A stretch of 55,305 bases of DNA, taken from NCBI RefSeq assembly GCF_004343705.1, contig NZ_SKFH01000027.1, positions 1-55,305 on the forward strand, given 5' to 3'. Shown in pieces: positions 8,597 to 16,114 of the stretch. The stretch is from Flaviaesturariibacter aridisoli (GTDB lineage Bacteria; Bacteroidota; Bacteroidia; Chitinophagales; Chitinophagaceae). Both the position numbers and the translations under genes were made by a program. A model generated the notes under the pieces. That model had not been told where the DNA came from. It saw nothing but the letters and a program-made list of their open reading frames with translations, and did not search any database. Position 1 is the stretch's first letter; every line of letters begins with the position of its first letter.

Positions 8597-9216
8597 TTTT
8601 TATACTGGTTCACGAAGTCCGGGTCGGTCTTGCTGTATTGTTTCACCAGCTTGTCGAGGGTGAGCTTTAGAATGGCGTTTGCCTGGGCGTCGAGCTCCTC
8701 CACGCGGTCGGAGGCGTCGCTGCGGTGCACGATCACCTTGCGGGGTGCGGGGGCGCCTTTTTCGTAAGCAGTGATGGCGGCATCGGCGTCGTCGAGCATC
8801 GCTTCGGTTACCGCGTAATCGGCCAGGTGGGCGAGCTCGGCGCGTACGCCCCGCAGCAGGCGGCGACCCGTAAAGAGGAAGTCCTGGTCTTTGAGGCGCT
8901 GCAGGTCGCGCTCCGAATACTTCATTTCACCGGCGAGCTCGGGCCGGCCGTTGTCGTTGGCAAAGGAGAAGGCGGCGCCGGCCAGGGTGGCCACGTCGGC
9001 AGCCACGGCTGCCTTTTGCAGCTTTTTGGCCTCGGTGACGCCGCCCGACTGGGCTTTTTCCTCCTCGGCGGCCAGCTTGAGCTCGGCGACGGTTCGCTGG
9101 AAGCGCTCCGAGCCCGACTGGAAGGCCGGGATGCGGGCAATGAGCGCGCGGTTGGCGTCGAAAAGCAGGATCATGCCGTCAAACATGTTGAGGCGGGCGA
9201 TGTTGTTCTTTTTCAT
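8365..9216 (-). CDS. Helical protein of unknown function, frameshifted into 8327-8596
   Basis: The convincing part is residues 1-207 (9216 to about 8597): MKKNNIARLNMFDGMILLFD, then an alpha-helical body with ELKLAAEEEKAQ, FSFANDNGRPELAG, LLRGVRAELAH and LDKLVKQYSKTDPDF. Beyond NQYKK the frame continues only as Ser/Pro/Ala/Thr-rich shadow (residues 208-283). The plausible continuation is the Ig-like domain in the -1 frame. I infer one original gene of about 296 residues, helical domain plus Ig-like domain. Function is not recognised. No signal peptide is seen. The 30 nt upstream reads into the spacer with the TGACG array. Confidence 0.6.
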   Translation of the reverse strand: MKKNNIARLNMFDGMILLFDANRALIARIPAFQSGSERFQRTVAELKLAAEEEKAQSGGVTEAKKLQKAAVAADVATLAGAAFSFANDNGRPELAGEMKYSERDLQRLKDQDFLFTGRRLLRGVRAELAHLADYAVTEAMLDDADAAITAYEKGAPAPRKVIVHRSDASDRVEELDAQANAILKLTLDKLVKQYSKTDPDFVNQYKKCASSSTPPLPAPHSPSTCLAPTRNPSPPRRCASKAPASRASPTPTASASSKTSSPARKRSPSPTAIIHRRPWKTYS

Positions 9217-9329
9217 GGTGATCGTTTTACGTGTTTATGAATGAAGAAAACTTCCCTCTTTTTCAGGCGTCCCTGCCGGCTTGGACCAACACCCGGGCCG
9301 GTAGGCTCGCCGCCACCGGCACTGCCCGT

Positions 9330-9640
9330 TGACGCCCCTTCGCTGCCGCTTGACGGACCTTCTCCCCTCGCCTGACGTACCCGTCCGGGCCGGTTGACAC
9401 AGGGCTCACTGCTGCTTGACGGACCTGCCCTTGCCGCGTGACGCAACCCACAGCGTCGATTGACGGACCTTCCCCCCCGCCTGACGGGCGGCCCGCGGTG
9501 CCTGACGCAGTTGCCCCGGCGCTTGACGGACCCCGGTGCACCCGTTGACGGACCTTCCCCGGCCCTTGACGCCTCTTCCCAAACGCCTGACGCACTTGCC
9601 CAGGGGCCTGACGCTCCATCCGACGGTCCTGACGCACGGT
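9330..9640 (+). repeat. Tandem array of 15 units (21-22 bp) beginning TGACG
   Basis: TGACG (once TGACA) starts units at 9330, 9351, 9373, 9395, 9417, 9439, 9461, 9482, 9503, 9524, 9546, 9567, 9588, 9609 and 9630. Spacing is always 21 or 22 bp. The best-kept unit is TGACGGACCTTCCCC with a C/T-T or CC before it; the second half is variable and GC-rich. The mix of 21 and 22 bp breaks any reading frame, so it is not a repeat protein. The spacing is about two turns of B-DNA, so the conserved cores face one side of the helix. It sits at the left edge of the AT-rich island. Confidence 0.85.
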
Positions 9641-10000
9641 AAACCGCTCGTTCCGGCTTTGTACTGACTAATTAAACCCTTGAGAATGAACTTCGAAGGC
9701 GCGCGGGCCGGGTTACCCTGCGGCTCCGCGCGCCCTGTTGTACGGAAACCGAAGCTAGCTTCCCCCTTTGTGGGTTCCATGAGGATTTACCCCGTTTTTT
9801 GGGGGAAAATCATCAGGAATTTTTGGTGAGATCCTCAGGAATTTCTGGTGAAAACACCGGGAGGGTGCGTAGAAATACGCATAAACACCATAACGAATTA
9901 GCTAGCATAATTCAACTAGTATTAAAACATACGGGTATACAATGTGTGTTTTTTATTGTATTTTTCGAAATCACACGATTCACGATTGAACCACCAACTA
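9641..10000. other. Gene-free spacer; composition changes from GC-rich to AT-rich
   Basis: No gene is supported. GC content drops sharply after about 9780. Two near-identical 17-bp direct repeats (9813-9829 and 9835-9851, TCAGGAATTTYTGGTGA) lie 22 bp apart. The last part (about 9930-9966) is T-rich with TATTTTTCG and probably holds the promoter of the radical SAM gene. Confidence 0.55.
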
Positions 10001-10855
10001 ATGACGCAAATCGGGCTGTTTTCCGAGAATTCAGATGAACGACCTTTAAAACTCGGACACTCTTCGATCCATTACAAGGAAGTAGTATCTATCCTAAACC
10101 GCACAACTGGCTTTATGGATAGCTATGACTATACTTTAAATCCATATTCTGGATGTGCCTTTGGATGCTCCTATTGTTATGCCGCATTTTTCGCCCGTGA
10201 TAACGAACAAAAAGAAAATTGGGGGTATTGGGTAAACGTTAAGGAAAATGCGCTCGCTCTTATCAGAAAAATACGTTCAAAGCCTATTACCGGCAAGACG
10301 ATCTATATGAGCAGTGTGACAGACCCCTATCAACCAATAGAGAAAAAGCTCGAGTTGACGCGTGGAATACTCAAAGAACTATTGGAATTTCATCAGCCAA
10401 GAATTGTCATCCAAACTCGAAGTCCTCTTGTAACTCGAGACATTGATTTACTGAGTCGCCTTGACAATATTCAGGTCAATATGACAGTTACAACGGATAG
10501 TGAAACGGTTCGAAAGACATTTGAACCTCATTGTCCGAGTAATAAAATGCGCTTGCAAGCGATTCGCGAGGTTCATGATGCGGGGATAGCATCCTGCATT
10601 ACAATGACTCCTTTATTGCCAGTCGAAGACCCCCACTCGTTTGCTCAGACCCTTCTTGCCACTGGAATCAAGAAGTTCATTGTCCAGCCCTTTCATGCTG
10701 ACCGTGGAAAATTCACTGCTGGCACGCGAGAAGAAGCAAAGAAGTTGATCCAAGAGATGGGATGGGGCCAGGATCGATATAAACAAGTTGAAGCCATTTT
10801 TAAAGAATACATCCCCGATATCGGAATTGGCAAAGAGGGATTCAAACCAATCTGA
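10001..10855 (+). CDS. Radical SAM protein, SPL/Elp3-like fold (island gene 1)
   Basis: 284 residues starting MTQIGLFSENSDERPLKLGH. The [4Fe-4S]-binding motif is CAFGCSYCY (Cys52, Cys56, Cys59). It is followed by YMSSVTDPYQPIEKKLELTR, VIQTRSPLVTRDIDLL and VNMTVTTDSETVRKTFEP, the pattern of the spore-photoproduct-lyase-like radical SAM group. That group is known for DNA repair or base chemistry, but most members are uncharacterised. Its stop (10853-10855) is 1 nt from the next ATG (10857), so the two genes are translationally coupled. Base composition is clearly AT-richer than the flanking chromosome. An in-frame ATG at 9944 is rejected because the first 19 codons look like T-rich leader. Confidence 0.88.
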   Translation: MTQIGLFSENSDERPLKLGHSSIHYKEVVSILNRTTGFMDSYDYTLNPYSGCAFGCSYCYAAFFARDNEQKENWGYWVNVKENALALIRKIRSKPITGKTIYMSSVTDPYQPIEKKLELTRGILKELLEFHQPRIVIQTRSPLVTRDIDLLSRLDNIQVNMTVTTDSETVRKTFEPHCPSNKMRLQAIREVHDAGIASCITMTPLLPVEDPHSFAQTLLATGIKKFIVQPFHADRGKFTAGTREEAKKLIQEMGWGQDRYKQVEAIFKEYIPDIGIGKEGFKPI

Positions 10856-10856
10856 C

Positions 10857-13334
10857 ATGCAGAAACAAACCTTTACCAACTGGCTGCTTCAGCAGCAACC
10901 CACTCTCGAAAAAGTAATTCACAATGCCGCATTGGCATTTTACCAGAAACATAAGAATACCGATAATTTTCGTTACGACCTTCAAAAGGCACAACAGGAG
11001 GCCTATCACCTGACTGAAGGGAAAGACCTGTGCTATGATCGTTATACAACGCCGCTTACGTACTCACTTTGGTACCAGGCAAGGAGAATAAACGTTTTCC
11101 TTACTCAGTTTGCAGACAAGGTTATGGAAGCCTGTGATGCACAGACGCCTATCGAAATATTTGACCTTGGAGCTGGAACCGGCTGCGTGCAAATTTGCTT
11201 CGGTCTTGGATTTATCGCGTTTATGCGGAATACCAATAAAAGACCGATGCTTCGAATAATAAACGTAGACTCAAGTCCATTTATGCTTGACTATCTGCGC
11301 TCTTACTTGTGGCCGGAAATGATCAGACATTACCCGGAACTGCAAAACTTTCCAGTTGAGTATCATGTTTACTCGTGGAGTAACAGACAGGAAGTAGGGG
11401 TTTCGAACCCTTGGATCTGCGCCAGCTATCTGTTCGACTCAACTGACAACAAAGAGTACTTGGAAAGCAATTTTAACGAGCTCATAGCCACTTTTGAGCC
11501 ATCCAAAGTCTTACTCCTCACCTCAGCGCAAGAGAATAAGCGGCGATTGATGCTTAGCTTATCTGGAAACCTTCAAAAAAATAATTATAAGCTTAATAAC
11601 ACGAAAACAAACGGCGACCTGTTCCAAGGTACACTTTCATCACTGACGGCTTTCCGGGACCAACTGAGAACCGAATACGGGCTAAGGGCCTCAACCTACC
11701 CTGTAAGTTGGCGAGACCACTCCTTCGAAGCTATTGCATTGGAAAAAGTGCAATCAGGAATAATGTTCAACTTGAGGGACGTACCTGACACGTTTGACAT
11801 ATTTAATCCACCTCTGCGGATCCGTAGAAACGTTGAACTAAATGAGCTACAGGAAAAGGCAGCTCGCTTTGAAACAAATCCTTCGGTAATCGTTGGCCCG
11901 GCAGGCTGTGGCAAAAGCGTAGTCATCACAGAAAAAATCATTAACGTTTTCGAACACTTTCAGTGGCAGAAACCTCTTTCGATTCTTGTAACCACGTTCA
12001 ATAAGTCACTTATCAAGCAACTGAGAGCTTGGCTCATTGACATGTTAGGCGCAAAAGGCAAGTCTTATACAATTCATGAGTATCGCGACCCATCTGATGG
12101 AACTGGAATCATCAAGATAAAAGGTGATAAAGAATGCGAAATCAAGCTCGTACATTTTGAAATGTTGCCTAAGCTTGTCGGCCGCATTGTTATGCGCCCG
12201 TTCGACGAATCACTGCATTTAAACAAATTGTCCCAAATCATCGCTGAAGTTCGGGATGAACTTGACTTAAATCCTAAAGCCTACACCAAAGTAATGGAAC
12301 CCGCTTTCCTTATGGAGGAGTACCATCGTGTTATTTTCGGTCTTCAATGCAAATTGAGTCTTGGAGAAGAACACTACCAGAACCTGGAGAGGGTCGGCCG
12401 CGGCAATAACCCGAAGCTTGATAGCGGGATGGCCCGAAAAGCAGTTTGGACGGCTTTACACAAATATGCACTTTGGATGCATCGAACTGAAAGGGCAGGA
12501 CATTCGTTTATTGCGCGCAGGCAACTTTTCTACAACAAGTTGAAACAGGGCCAAGCTCCCGAAATGTTCGATTACATTTTCGTGGATGAATTTCAAGATT
12601 GCACGCCTGCAGATTTCGAGATAATGTCGATGCTAGTAAGAGAGGCGAACAACCTGCATATTGCCGGCGATTTAGCACAAGCAGTTCATATCGGGAAGGC
12701 TGGAAGTATCCCAAGAGGAGACGATGAAATGAACCGCCGAACTTTTCACCGATTGAAAGGATCTTATCGCTTGCCTTTCCGTGTATGTGAGGCGCTCCAG
12801 CCTCTTTCGTCCTATGTTTCTGGAAACCGGGAGGAACGCAATGGAACCGAAGCAATCACTCCTTACAAAGGCGCCCCTCCCGGCGCAAGACCGATCATTG
12901 TATTTGCAAATGACACAGAAGCTCTTTCTAAAAAGATCATCTCAATCAGAGAGCGATATCGGTGCTTTGACGTTGATCTAATAACCATTCTTGAAAGGGA
13001 TAACAACATTTGCAATAAGATCCGCCCCAATGGGATACTTGTAGAGACTTCTACCATTTTGAAATTGAAAGGGCTCGAGAAGAATCTGGTTGTTTGGTCG
13101 CTTCAGGCTCCCGTCGAATTCGAAAAAGAGATTTTCGAATTCGCTTATACGATCACTACCCGAACAAATTGTCTTCTTATTATTGCAGGAACTCCGGAAA
13201 TTATCCCGGCTTATAGGCCGGTGCTCAACTATCTAAATGAGGAACGTCTAATTTATTGGGATATTGAAAGTGAACGCTCTTTTCTAGAAGAAAAAAAGCG
13301 GGCCATAGTGATTGAGCAGGAAGAAGTGCCATGA
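10857..13334 (+). CDS. Fusion of SAM-methyltransferase-like domain and UvrD-type SF1 helicase (island gene 2)
   Basis: 825 residues. The N-terminal ~300 residues carry a Rossmann methyltransferase motif I, DLGAGTGC (103-110). An acidic motif II follows (INVDSSPFMLDYL), then a motif-IV-like ASYLFDST. From about 330 an SF1A helicase begins: Q-motif-like NELQEKAARF, Walker A GPAGCGKS (about 347-354), DEFQD at 577-581, motif III AGDLAQ (604-608 GDLAQ), KGSYRLPFRV, motif V LKLKGLEKN and motif VI TITTRTNCLLI (Arg769). All helicase motifs appear intact. Methyl acceptor and nucleic acid are unknown. Coupling to the radical SAM gene and neighbouring nuclease genes suggest a role in DNA modification, repair or phage defence; this is inference. 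The first residues are MQKQTFTNWLLQQ. Confidence 0.88.
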   Translation: MQKQTFTNWLLQQQPTLEKVIHNAALAFYQKHKNTDNFRYDLQKAQQEAYHLTEGKDLCYDRYTTPLTYSLWYQARRINVFLTQFADKVMEACDAQTPIEIFDLGAGTGCVQICFGLGFIAFMRNTNKRPMLRIINVDSSPFMLDYLRSYLWPEMIRHYPELQNFPVEYHVYSWSNRQEVGVSNPWICASYLFDSTDNKEYLESNFNELIATFEPSKVLLLTSAQENKRRLMLSLSGNLQKNNYKLNNTKTNGDLFQGTLSSLTAFRDQLRTEYGLRASTYPVSWRDHSFEAIALEKVQSGIMFNLRDVPDTFDIFNPPLRIRRNVELNELQEKAARFETNPSVIVGPAGCGKSVVITEKIINVFEHFQWQKPLSILVTTFNKSLIKQLRAWLIDMLGAKGKSYTIHEYRDPSDGTGIIKIKGDKECEIKLVHFEMLPKLVGRIVMRPFDESLHLNKLSQIIAEVRDELDLNPKAYTKVMEPAFLMEEYHRVIFGLQCKLSLGEEHYQNLERVGRGNNPKLDSGMARKAVWTALHKYALWMHRTERAGHSFIARRQLFYNKLKQGQAPEMFDYIFVDEFQDCTPADFEIMSMLVREANNLHIAGDLAQAVHIGKAGSIPRGDDEMNRRTFHRLKGSYRLPFRVCEALQPLSSYVSGNREERNGTEAITPYKGAPPGARPIIVFANDTEALSKKIISIRERYRCFDVDLITILERDNNICNKIRPNGILVETSTILKLKGLEKNLVVWSLQAPVEFEKEIFEFAYTITTRTNCLLIIAGTPEIIPAYRPVLNYLNEERLIYWDIESERSFLEEKKRAIVIEQEEVP

Positions 13335-13384
13335 TCCAAACCATCATTGTTGCGGAAGTTATTTCTGGTCGACAGCTTTCGTAA
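13331..13384 (+). other. 17-codon open frame overlapping the helicase stop (ATGA)
   Basis: ATG at 13331 overlaps the helicase stop TGA by the classic ATGA arrangement. It reads MIQTIIVAEVISGRQLS and then stops. It may be a chance frame or the stump of a lost third gene of the operon. The rest up to 13513 is uninformative. Confidence 0.25.
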
Positions 13385-13513
13385 AAGCGAGTAGGCTGCT
13401 GATTTGTTAGAAACCGAAAGCTATGAATAGGTTCCGCAAGTAGGTTTGTCTCACTGACATCATTGAATTGTTCACTAGTAGATTATACCTGCTATCCCAC
13501 ATGCTACGACAAC

Positions 13514-14437
13514 TTATAATTCATCAAAAAAGTCCTGGTCGATATCTTTTAGCTCATAGCGCTTCTTCACCTGTACGCCAATATTGAATTGAATGGCGAA
13601 GTCAGCCAGCTTAGGACCGTCAATCAGGATGATCTTGTTCTGCGGGTTCATCGTAGCGGTGCGGAGCGCATCGTCGGTAAAACGCGAGGTGGTGATGAAC
13701 ACGCCTTTGTTGGTACCGCGCAGGCTGAGCGAACCGATAAAGTCGCGGATCTCTTTTGACTGCACTTTGTTATCATTCCATTTCTTGGCTTGTACGTATA
13801 TCCGATCGATGCCGAGTTTGTCCTGGTAGATGATACCGTCGATGCCGAAGTCGCCGGATTGACCCACGACTTCGATCGCGTTTTCCTCCATCATGCCATA
13901 ACCCATACCCTGCAGCAGGAGCAGAACGAATTTCTCAAACTGCGCGGGCGTTTTCTGCTTCAACGTTTCCAACAGGTCGGCCGCGATGGATGCGTGCACG
14001 CGGGCAAGACTTTCGCCGATCAGTTCCTCCGGGGTTTCGCTTACCGCCGGCTTTTCCTCGGTTTCGGGTGTGGGCCTCGGCCTTCCCAAAGGAACCGGTC
14101 CATTCTTTATAAGCGTCGAACTTCTCGAGGTAGGCCAGGTTGATGTAGTCGATGTCTTGCTTCAGGATCGCCAAACCCGCCTCCGTGATCTGGTACACCC
14201 CGCGCTTAACGGCTTGAAGCAACCCGGCCTTTTTCAGGTAGGTTACCGCCCACGTGACCCGGTTTTTGAACAGCGGCTGCTGCCCGCTCGGCACCATAAT
14301 GGCCAGATGTGGGTCGGAAAGCTGGAAGTGCTTTCCGAGTTGGGCGATGAGCTCCTGCGCCGGGTGGGGGCTCCGTCGCGGAGGGCGGCGAGCGCAGGGT
14401 ACATGATTTTCTGGAAGTCGGGGATTTGTTCTTTCAT
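13514..14437 (-). pseudogene. mrr: Mrr-type restriction endonuclease, two frameshifts
   Basis: Three frames join into one Mrr protein of about 308 residues. Frame 1 (14437 to about 14370) reads MKEQIPDFQKIMYPALAALR and starts the Mrr N-terminal winged helix. Frame 2 (about 14365 to 14088) continues LFKNRVTWAVTYLKKAGLLQ and LEKFDAYKEWTG. Frame 3 (about 14085 to 13514) holds the catalytic domain, with EFEKF-like PAQFEKFVLLLLQGMGY, GQSGDFGIDGIIYQ and YVQAKKW (Asp and Gln-Ala-Lys of the PD-(D/E)XK Mrr_cat fold). The first shift fits one C lost in a C-run (plus-strand G-run 14366-14370). The second fits one extra base near 14085-14087. Mrr cleaves DNA carrying foreign methylation. Either a decayed gene or two consensus errors. 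Confidence 0.75.
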
Positions 14438-14483
14438 GGAGTTGGCTTAGCGATGGAACAAGTCGGTTTCGATTGCCTGAACT

Positions 14484-15752
14484 TTACTTTTCGACAAGCT
14501 CAGTAGTTGAAATCAATTCAGGCAAATCAGCGAGGATCTCACGGAAATATCCCTCCATTTTCACAGCAAGTGTCCCGTCATTAATGGCGCCCCAGATAGC
14601 CATGTTATTTTCAAACCAAATATTCAAGTATTCATCACCCCTTTTTGAATCCGAAAAAAACATCAAATAATACCAACCGTCAACATGGGTATGCTTTCCG
14701 AACTTGAGTCCAAAATGATTGGAGATGACTTCTTTTTGACTCTGATTAAAAATGTCCTTTCCTGCAAACACCCCAATGCTGAAATCGGTTTTCCACTTTT
14801 CGAAACCGAGGCAGAGCATCAGCGGAGAGCCAGGTATGAAAAACTCCAGTTCCGTTCCATGCTCACGCGTTCCGAAATCCTCGTCAATAGAGTCCGCGGA
14901 ATAAGTTAACCCAAGCCTGTCCGCCACCTCTTTCATTTGGGTAACGAACTTAGCCAGGAGCCGATGCTCCACAGCCTTCACAACAGGCATTTCCCGTATG
15001 GAAAAGAAACTGGCCAGATGCTCATTCGAAGCCAGTACGATGTCTGCAATTTGATTTGCCATAAAATTATCGGTTGTTTGATCTGTGATCTTTTTAACGG
15101 TAGAGATATATTGATTCACTGTTTCACGCAGCCTGCTATTTCCGGATATCTTCCCCCGGCATTGCTCTAACCATTCGAGGACATCAGCTTCGTAGGATAA
15201 CCTTCGGTGCCGTGAATCCAGCTTGAAGTCGACCAATTGCTCCTTCGTGATTTGGTTGTGGGTAGCTATCTGGGATGGAGGGCGACCGTCTTTTGTAAGG
15301 TAGATCAGATACGAATCACGGTAGTAGTTCTTGTAGCGGATCAATTGGTGCTTCTGGTCGCCGGCATTTATCTTGTTTTCAATGAGGAATACCGGCTGAC
15401 CCGGGATCTTTATTACTATATCGATGTAGCCGCCGTTCAGATATTCGTTGTCGATTGGCCCAATGAATTCCTCTGTATACACTTTCGTCCCCGAAAGACT
15501 GCACTGGCTTAACTCCGGAATGTCGAGCAACTCCAAAAACTGCCGCAGGAAAAGTTCTTTTTGCTGGTGCGCCCCGGAAGGATCCAGCAATTCCGCGATA
15601 AAACGTGAATGCAACCTCGGCTCGTTGTACTCGAGGGACAGAATGGAGAATATGTTGAAACGTTCCCCCGATGCATCCAACGCTTTGTTTCGTTGCTCCT
15701 GCAATTCGAATGTTTGATGAAGCAGACTGCTGACAATAAGGTCTTGGCCCAT
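14484..15752 (-). CDS. PD-(D/E)XK nuclease superfamily protein (PDDEXK_4-like)
   Basis: 422 residues starting MGQDLIVSSLLHQTFELQEQ. The region FNIFSILSLEYNEPRLHSRF and LLDPSGAHQQKELFL is the conserved N-terminal block of this family. The nuclease core is GGYIDIVIKI and VFLIENKINAGDQ, with Asp111, Glu125 and Lys127 as the D-ExK triad, followed by QLIRY. The C-terminal half (about 230-422) is a less conserved domain. The family is abundant in phage-defence islands; its target is not known. It lies 46 nt upstream of the Mrr gene in the same direction and may be co-transcribed with it. Confidence 0.85.
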   Translation of the reverse strand: MGQDLIVSSLLHQTFELQEQRNKALDASGERFNIFSILSLEYNEPRLHSRFIAELLDPSGAHQQKELFLRQFLELLDIPELSQCSLSGTKVYTEEFIGPIDNEYLNGGYIDIVIKIPGQPVFLIENKINAGDQKHQLIRYKNYYRDSYLIYLTKDGRPPSQIATHNQITKEQLVDFKLDSRHRRLSYEADVLEWLEQCRGKISGNSRLRETVNQYISTVKKITDQTTDNFMANQIADIVLASNEHLASFFSIREMPVVKAVEHRLLAKFVTQMKEVADRLGLTYSADSIDEDFGTREHGTELEFFIPGSPLMLCLGFEKWKTDFSIGVFAGKDIFNQSQKEVISNHFGLKFGKHTHVDGWYYLMFFSDSKRGDEYLNIWFENNMAIWGAINDGTLAVKMEGYFREILADLPELISTTELVEK

Positions 15753-16114
15753 AAGCTAGTTTTTGATTTATTCATATTTGCATCCTACGCTCAAGCATTA
15801 AGATGTCATTTGTTCAAATCCTCTAGTATCACCGAAAGCTCTCCGGGCACACTCAAGGATTTCTATAATCTCCGCCGCCAGCACATCCTGATCTGGCGTT
15901 TGACCAGATCGCCAAATGAAGCTTCGTTGAACAATGTGGCTTTCAAATTTTGTACCGCCAGGCCTATCCTGAACCCTTTATTCGAACCTCAAAACGTTAA
16001 GAGGCTTGAAATACCTCCCGTTATTGCGTTCGTTTATTCAACAAAATCCTGTACGCAAAAAAGTGCAGTAAAAATATAGCCCCAGTAAGGGGATATATGA
16101 AGTTAACAAACCAA
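15753..16114. other. Gene-free spacer inside the island
   Basis: Open frames here have no recognisable motif, no good start context and composition like non-coding DNA. No hairpin terminator stands out. It probably holds the promoter of the nuclease gene ending at 15752 and the 3' region of the gene at 16115. Confidence 0.5.

Noticed and set aside
9263-9637. Minus-strand open frame with recurring VRQ residues across the TGACG array
   Set aside because: Unit length alternates between 21 and 22 bp, so the repeated residues fall in different frames; openness comes from high GC content.
9330-9640. CRISPR array
   Set aside because: Units of 21-22 bp have only a short conserved core, no repeat/spacer alternation and no cas genes nearby.
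15609-16079. Plus-strand 156-codon frame in the nuclease cluster
   Set aside because: Its first half is antisense to the nuclease gene and its second half shows no motif or start signal.
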